Origin: an uncultured Prevotella sp.
GTDB lineage: Bacteria; Bacteroidota; Bacteroidia; Bacteroidales; Bacteroidaceae
DNA length: 10,630 bases
Reading direction: 5' to 3'
Assembly: GCA_934254985.1 (NCBI GenBank)
Contig: CAKQMS010000052.1
Location: 1 to 10,630, forward strand
How positions within the stretch are numbered: position 1 is the stretch's first letter; every line of letters begins with the position of its first letter. The notes under the pieces were generated by a model. It saw only the letters and a program-made list of their open reading frames with translations, made no database searches and was not told where the DNA came from. Made by a program: the position numbers and the translations under genes. Of the stretch, positions 6,897 to 10,630 are shown piece after piece.

Positions 6897-6925
6897 AAAG
6901 GCAGATCACCGTATCTGCCTTTTTT
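6897..6925 (+). terminator. Hairpin terminator between psd and pssA
   Basis: AAAGGCAGAT (6897-6906) pairs perfectly with ATCTGCCTTT (6913-6922) around a 6-base loop, and a T-run follows. It has the form of an intrinsic terminator. pssA lies only 45 bases further on and no consensus promoter was found before it, so the hairpin may be partial and reduce, rather than block, transcription into pssA. Confidence 0.75.
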
Positions 6926-6969
6926 ATTTTACACATTATTATATATATAACCATTAATAGAATTAAACT

Positions 6970-7683
6970 ATGGCAAATATTATTGTTAGAAATATCCCAA
7001 ACGCTATAACATGCTGCAACCTCATCTCTGGTTGTATAGCTACGTACAATGCCTTTCTTGGCGATATCCGCATGGCTCTATTGTGGATTATCGTTGGCGC
7101 AGTATTCGATTTCTTTGATGGCATGTCGGCACGCTTGCTCAAGGTGTCGTCGCCTATAGGCAAGGAGCTCGACTCTTTGGCCGACGACATAACCTTTGGT
7201 TTTGCTCCTTCAGCCATCATCTTCTATGAACTTAGCATCATGGAATATCCTTCAGAGCTACTGATGCTGAAACCATATTTGCCATACTTCGCTTTCGTTA
7301 TGGCAGCATATTCAGCTTTGCGTTTGGCTAAGTTTAATCTTGATGAGCGCCAGTCGTTGGGTTTCATCGGTTTGCCTACTCCTGCCAATGCCTTGTTCTG
7401 GGGAGCGCTGTTTGTAGGCGCACAGAATTTCATGGAGTCTACAGCCTATATGCTTCCTGTAGTATTGCTGATGATATGCGTTAGCTGCTGGTTGCTTATT
7501 GCCGAGGTACCAATGTTTGCACTAAAGTTCAAGCAATGGGGATGGAAGGGCAACGAGGTGAAATACATTTTTCTTATCTCGTGCTTGCCTTTGCTCATGA
7601 TATTTGGCATCACAGCATTCTCTGTTATTATAGCATGGTATGTGGTGTTGTCGGTAGTTGTAAACTTACGTAATAAAAAGTAG
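6970..7683 (+). CDS. pssA: CDP-diacylglycerol--serine O-phosphatidyltransferase
   Basis: Phosphatidylserine synthase of 237 residues, an integral membrane enzyme that joins serine to CDP-diacylglycerol and releases CMP. It carries the complete CDP-alcohol phosphotransferase signature DG-x2-AR-x8-G-x3-D-x3-D: Asp50, Gly51, Ala54, Arg55, Gly64, Asp68 and Asp72. Several hydrophobic helices follow, near 35-48, 103-116, 135-175 and 195-233. It is the Bacillus-like type II enzyme, not the phospholipase-D-like E. coli type. Its product is the substrate of the upstream psd. The DUF4834 gene begins 9 bases after the stop, so these are very likely co-transcribed. Confidence 0.95.
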   Translation: MANIIVRNIPNAITCCNLISGCIATYNAFLGDIRMALLWIIVGAVFDFFDGMSARLLKVSSPIGKELDSLADDITFGFAPSAIIFYELSIMEYPSELLMLKPYLPYFAFVMAAYSALRLAKFNLDERQSLGFIGLPTPANALFWGALFVGAQNFMESTAYMLPVVLLMICVSCWLLIAEVPMFALKFKQWGWKGNEVKYIFLISCLPLLMIFGITAFSVIIAWYVVLSVVVNLRNKK

Positions 7684-7692
7684 CTTGAGCTT

Positions 7693-7974
7693 ATGTTGAA
7701 GTCTTTATTGCTATTCTTTGTCCTCATCTTCGTTTTCTTCATAGCCATTATTGGTTTCGTGGTATTCAAGGCTATGGCACTCGTAAGAAGTTTGAAGAAG
7801 GGAGGCAAAGGAAATAAGCAAACATCAGGATATAGCAATGGCTCTTACCAGAGTCATCGCACCACAAACACTTCTACAGGCGAAACTATCATCGACACTC
7901 GCGACCCTCAGACAGCAAACAGGAAGATTATTCCAAGCGACGAGGGTGAGTATGTAGACTATACCACCGAATAA
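7693..7974 (+). CDS. DUF4834 single-pass membrane protein
   Basis: Small protein of 93 residues. A long N-terminal hydrophobic helix (about 3-25) is followed by a basic stretch (VRSLKKGGKGNK), a low-complexity linker rich in Ser, Thr and Asn, and a conserved-looking tail containing GETIIDTRDP and NRKIIPSDEGEYVDY (63-90). This matches the DUF4834 pattern of Bacteroidota. No function is established. The positive-inside rule suggests that the tail faces the cytoplasm. It is packed between pssA (9-base gap) and yraN (5-base gap), so it is certainly part of the same transcript. A link to membrane lipid synthesis is only guilt by association. Confidence 0.85.
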   Translation: MLKSLLLFFVLIFVFFIAIIGFVVFKAMALVRSLKKGGKGNKQTSGYSNGSYQSHRTTNTSTGETIIDTRDPQTANRKIIPSDEGEYVDYTTE

Positions 7975-7979
7975 CAATC

Positions 7980-8360
7980 ATGGCAGAACACAATAAGGTT
8001 GGTAAATGGGGAGAGCAACATGCTGCCGATGTACTCGATCGCGAGGGATATATCATTGTGGAGACTAATTGGTCGCCACCAGGTAGCCATCGCGACATAG
8101 ATGTTATTGCCTATACCCCCGACCATACCACAATAGTTTTTGTAGAAGTAAAAACTCGTTCGCACGACGAGGTTGTGCTACCCGAAGAGGCTGTGGATAT
8201 AAAGAAGATACGCAACCTTGGTATCTGTGCCAACCAGTATATTAAGATGTTTAATATCGTAGACGATATCCGTTTCGATATCGTCTGTATAATAGGTACC
8301 CAAAATAATGTAAAACGATACGAGCATATCGTTGATGCCTTTAACCCCAATTTGATATAG
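7980..8360 (+). CDS. yraN: YraN/UPF0102 family nuclease-fold protein
   Basis: Protein of 126 residues, the usual size for UPF0102. It keeps the restriction-endonuclease-like core: GKWGEQHAADVL (8-19), HRDIDVIA with Asp41, and VFVEVKTR with Glu56 and Lys58, together a PD-(D/E)xK site. The family is widespread and usually left unassigned. Nuclease or Holliday-junction-related roles have been proposed for relatives, but nothing here proves activity. It is cytoplasmic, with no signal or membrane segment. It begins 5 bases after the DUF4834 gene and ends 12 bases before birA. Confidence 0.92.
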   Translation: MAEHNKVGKWGEQHAADVLDREGYIIVETNWSPPGSHRDIDVIAYTPDHTTIVFVEVKTRSHDEVVLPEEAVDIKKIRNLGICANQYIKMFNIVDDIRFDIVCIIGTQNNVKRYEHIVDAFNPNLI

Positions 8361-8372
8361 AAGGAAACTGCT

Positions 8373-9113
8373 ATGAAAAGAAATATTATAAAGCTCAACG
8401 AGATTGGTAGCACCAACGACTATATGCGTAAGTACGCTCTTGCCGATGATGACGAAATGGCTGTTGCCGTTGCAAGTTATCAGACTGCCGGACGTGGACA
8501 AGGAACTAATACTTGGGAGAGCGAACCAGGCAAAAACCTACTCTTTTCTTTGAAACTGAAACCAAAGAATGTAGAGGTGCGCACCCAGTTTCTTTTGTCT
8601 ATGACCATGGCTGTAGCTATAAAAGAAGCCTTAGATTGTTATGCCGACGGCTTTAGCCTTAAATGGCCTAACGACATCTATTGGCACGACTACAAACTCT
8701 CGGGCACTCTCATCGAAACATCACTTAAAGCTGGCAACATCGACTCTTGCATCTTTGGCATTGGTATCGATGTAAACCAACAAGAGTTTCATAGCGATGC
8801 GCCAAACCCTATTTCGCTTTGCAGCATCACGCAGCATGAAGAAGACATTGATTTGCTACTACAGAGAATCCTCGACTCCTTCGAACGATATTACAACATC
8901 CTTATCGCTGGTGGCAAATCGACGATACTTGGCTTATATCACGACAGTCTATATCGTCGCACAGGACTTTATCCATATCGAGATTCCAACGGCATCTTCA
9001 TGGCATCAATAGAAAAGGTGGAGGCAGATGGCCATCTTGTGCTAAGAGACGACGAAGACCGACTTCGCAGCTACGCCTTCAAGGAAGTGGCAATTGTTAT
9101 CCCTAAGCGATAG
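8373..9113 (+). CDS. birA: Biotin--[acetyl-CoA-carboxylase] ligase
   Basis: Biotin protein ligase of 246 residues. It activates biotin with ATP to biotinyl-AMP and transfers it to the lysine of carrier proteins such as that of acetyl-CoA carboxylase. The nucleotide/biotin loop GRGQG is at 40-44, KWPND at 97-101, the catalytic-site lysine in YKLSGTLIE at 108, and GIGIDVNQ at 129-136. The C-terminal SH3-like domain covers about 195-246. It lacks the N-terminal DNA-binding domain of E. coli BirA (321 residues), so it is an enzyme only and not the bio operon repressor. It is the last gene of the cluster and is followed by a large inverted repeat. Confidence 0.95.
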   Translation: MKRNIIKLNEIGSTNDYMRKYALADDDEMAVAVASYQTAGRGQGTNTWESEPGKNLLFSLKLKPKNVEVRTQFLLSMTMAVAIKEALDCYADGFSLKWPNDIYWHDYKLSGTLIETSLKAGNIDSCIFGIGIDVNQQEFHSDAPNPISLCSITQHEEDIDLLLQRILDSFERYYNILIAGGKSTILGLYHDSLYRRTGLYPYRDSNGIFMASIEKVEADGHLVLRDDEDRLRSYAFKEVAIVIPKR

Positions 9114-9152
9114 CATTTATATTTAGATTCTTGGATAGAAAGGCTACACTCG

Positions 9153-9192
9153 GGAATAACAAAAGAAAACTTCGTATTTCTTTTGTTATTCC
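9153..9192. terminator. 16-bp inverted repeat after birA, overlapping the pyrH promoter
   Basis: GGAATAACAAAAGAAA (9153-9168) pairs perfectly with TTTCTTTTGTTATTCC (9177-9192) around an 8-base loop. It is about 40 bases past the birA stop and could end that transcript, although there is no strong T-run after it. Its right arm contains the -33 TTTG of the pyrH promoter, so an operator is the alternative. Confidence 0.6.
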
Positions 9193-9212
9193 GCTCGTTT
9201 GCACTATCTTTG
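9182..9212 (+). promoter_or_regulatory. pyrH promoter
   Basis: TTTG (9182-9185) and TATCTTTG (9205-9212) are separated by exactly 19 bases, a perfect Bacteroidota promoter. Transcription should begin near 9219, giving a leader of about 29 bases to the pyrH ATG. Confidence 0.85.
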
Positions 9213-9247
9213 TGGAAATAAATTCATTACATTAATAATATTCTATT

Positions 9248-9958
9248 ATGGCAAGATTTAAGAGAATACTTCTGAAGCTCAGCGGCGAGAGCCTTATGGG
9301 CAAGCAAGGTCATGGCATAGATCCTGAACGTTTGGAGGACTATGCTCGTCAGATAAAGGAAATAGCTGCTATGGGCGTGCAGATTGGTATCGTCATTGGT
9401 GGTGGTAACATCTTCCGTGGTTTGAGTGGTTCGCAGAAAGGTTTCGACCGTGTAAAGGGCGACCAGATGGGAATGTGTGCTACTGTCATCAACTCTTTGG
9501 CTCTTAGCTCAGCTCTCGGTGCTTATGGCGTTAAGAACAAGGTGCTCACAGCTATTCGCATGGAGCCTATCGGCGAATTCTATAGCAAGTGGAAGGCTAT
9601 CGAGGCTATGGAAGCTGGCTATGTTTGTATCTTCTCTGCAGGTACTGGTAGCCCTTATTTCACCACAGATACTGGTTCTTCACTCCGTGGTATTGAGATA
9701 GAGGCTGACGTTATGCTCAAGGGTACTCGCGTAGATGGTATCTACACAGCAGACCCTGAGAAAGACCCTACCGCAACTAAGTTTAACGACATCACATATT
9801 CTGAGGTTCTCGAAAAGGGCTTGAAGGTTATGGACCTTACTGCCATCTGCATGTGTCGCGAGAACAACCTTCCTATCTATGTCTTCAATATGGATATTGT
9901 AGGCAACTTGAAGAAGGTTATGGATGGTGAGGAGATTGGAACTTTGGTTCACAACTAA
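9248..9958 (+). CDS. pyrH: UMP kinase
   Basis: UMP kinase of 236 residues, normal for the bacterial amino acid kinase-fold enzyme. It phosphorylates UMP to UDP with ATP in the cytoplasm and works as a hexamer. Visible motifs are LLKLSGESL with Lys10, the glycine-rich IGGGNIFRG (50-58), GDQMGM (71-76), the UMP/ATP loop GTGSPYFTTD (132-141) and VDGIYTADP (162-170). It is driven by its own promoter. In many bacteria frr follows pyrH, but here a tRNA deaminase gene follows. Confidence 0.97.
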   Translation: MARFKRILLKLSGESLMGKQGHGIDPERLEDYARQIKEIAAMGVQIGIVIGGGNIFRGLSGSQKGFDRVKGDQMGMCATVINSLALSSALGAYGVKNKVLTAIRMEPIGEFYSKWKAIEAMEAGYVCIFSAGTGSPYFTTDTGSSLRGIEIEADVMLKGTRVDGIYTADPEKDPTATKFNDITYSEVLEKGLKVMDLTAICMCRENNLPIYVFNMDIVGNLKKVMDGEEIGTLVHN

Positions 9959-10002
9959 TAGTTCCAAAAGAACTTTTGTTCACACATAATTCCATTCTGA
10001 CT

Positions 10003-10458
10003 TTGGATAATAACGAAACTCTTCGCATAGACGAATCATTTATGCGAATGGCTTTGAAAGAAGCCGAGAAGGCTGGCGCCAATGGTGAGATACCCATTGG
10101 CGCAGTTGTTGTTTGTAAGGGGCGCATCATTAGTCGTGCGCATAATCTTACAGAGACTCTCCACGATGTAACTGCTCATGCCGAGATGCAAGCCATTACG
10201 GCTGCTGCCAACATGCTTGGTGGCAAATATCTCACCGATTGCACATTATATGTAACGGTAGAGCCTTGCGTGATGTGCGCAGGCGCATTAGGCTGGAGCC
10301 AGATACCTCGTGTGGTATTTGGTGCGTCTGACGAAAAGCGTGGCTTTTTGCGTTATGCTCCTAATGCCCTTCATCCTAAAACTACCGTCACATCCGGCAT
10401 TCTCGAAGAAGAGTGTCGCACCATAATGCAAGAATTCTTTAAGGGGAAAAGAGGATAA
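10003..10458 (+). CDS. tadA: tRNA adenosine(34) deaminase
   Basis: TadA converts A34 to inosine in the tRNA-Arg anticodon. With the chosen TTG start it has 151 residues (E. coli 167). The zinc/catalytic site is complete: HAE at His59 and Glu61, and PCVMC with Cys89 and Cys92. TAHAEMQA, HNLTET and the tail GILEEECRTIMQEFFKGKR fit TadA better than guanine or cytidine deaminases. The start is uncertain. The only upstream in-frame starts are TTG at 9976 and TTG at 10003. The ATG at 10042 would leave only MRMALKE and cut into the first helix. TTG at 10003 gives the 12 residues normally found before that helix. It lies 44 bases after pyrH and is probably co-transcribed. Confidence 0.9.
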   Translation: MDNNETLRIDESFMRMALKEAEKAGANGEIPIGAVVVCKGRIISRAHNLTETLHDVTAHAEMQAITAAANMLGGKYLTDCTLYVTVEPCVMCAGALGWSQIPRVVFGASDEKRGFLRYAPNALHPKTTVTSGILEEECRTIMQEFFKGKRG

Positions 10459-10469
10459 AAACGCAATAG

Positions 10470-10540
10470 GCTTCATTGCCAAACGAAGCTTGCTTCGTTG
10501 GCCAATGAAGCAGGCTTCGTTGGCGATCGAAGCCTGCTTC
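10470..10540. repeat. Three GCTTC-N10-GAAGC units, 22-base period
   Basis: Three 20-base units stand at 10470-10489, 10492-10511 and 10514-10533, each separated by two bases, plus a final GCTTC at 10536-10540. Each unit is an inverted repeat by itself. The centres are ATTGCCAAAC, GTTGGCCAAT and GTTGGCGATC, and unit 2 is nearly the reverse complement of unit 1. The array follows tadA by 11 bases and includes its terminator. It may be a small palindromic repeat family. Confidence 0.75.
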
Positions 10541-10548
10541 ATTTTTTT
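10504..10548 (+). terminator. tadA terminator
   Basis: A perfect 16-bp stem, AATGAAGCAGGCTTCG (10504-10519) with CGAAGCCTGCTTCATT (10528-10543), has an 8-base loop and a run of seven T (10542-10548). It is a strong intrinsic terminator for the pyrH-tadA transcript. Its left arm can instead pair with 10470-10478. Confidence 0.85.
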
Positions 10549-10630
10549 GCTATATGTGGTTTAACGATTTTAGTTGACCACTTTAAGCTTTATTTATAAT
10601 ACGAGTTGACTCAGTTATTACTTATTTATA
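10549..10630. other. Right edge, no gene
   Basis: AT-rich sequence with no supportable gene. A weak inverted pair, GTGGT and ACCAC, is visible near 10556-10582. The next gene presumably lies beyond the window. Confidence 0.4.

Noticed and set aside
10470..10540. Possible CRISPR array
   Set aside because: The repeats are only 20 bases with 2-base gaps, and the variable part is inside each palindrome. There are no spacers and no cas genes.

Overview
The window looks like chromosomal DNA from a member of the Bacteroidota, most likely Prevotella or a close relative. Three promoters fit or nearly fit the Bacteroidota pattern TTTG-N19/20-TAnnTTTG. The thioredoxin, DnaE, Psd, PssA, DUF4834 and YraN proteins are of the types common in that phylum. 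A broken gene tail at 1671-1769 ends in the lysine-rich peptide typical of Prevotella/Bacteroides surface proteins. The genus is inferred; no search was possible.

Left third (1-1867): an accessory patch. A lipoprotein of the DUF4846 type (389-1177, minus) lies between two direct repeats. The repeats (189-262 and 1800-1874) carry a terminator hairpin, a 32-base identical block and the last bases of trxA including its stop codon. Between the lipoprotein and trxA, about 620 bases hold gene wreckage: a possible transposase start, a 32-codon reading frame with its own promoter -7 box, a pair of inverted 15-base boxes, a helix-turn-helix remnant and the antisense tail of a surface protein. This looks like an insertion hotspot at the 3' end of trxA.

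Middle (1868-6052, minus strand): trxA (thioredoxin) and dnaE (replicative DNA polymerase III alpha subunit), ordinary core genes. They are separated by a short tandem repeat and a trxA promoter element.

Right part (6123-10458, plus strand): dnaE is divergent from a lipid and cofactor gene cluster. The order is psd (phosphatidylserine decarboxylase), pssA (phosphatidylserine synthase), a one-helix DUF4834 protein, yraN (UPF0102 nuclease-fold protein) and birA (biotin ligase). PssA and Psd carry out successive steps to phosphatidylethanolamine. BirA charges biotin carriers such as that of acetyl-CoA carboxylase, which supplies fatty acid synthesis. A hairpin with a T-run lies between psd and pssA. 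After birA, a 16-bp inverted repeat overlaps the -33 box of a well-formed promoter for pyrH (UMP kinase), which is followed by tadA (tRNA adenosine deaminase) with no upstream ATG. The window ends with three tandem GCTTC-N10-GAAGC units of 22-base period, which form a strong terminator and an alternative overlapping hairpin.

No tRNA, rRNA, CRISPR array or complete mobile element was seen. No new system could be demonstrated. The best leads are the trxA-end repeats with the mosaic between them, the palindromic array after tadA, and the hairpin over the pyrH promoter.
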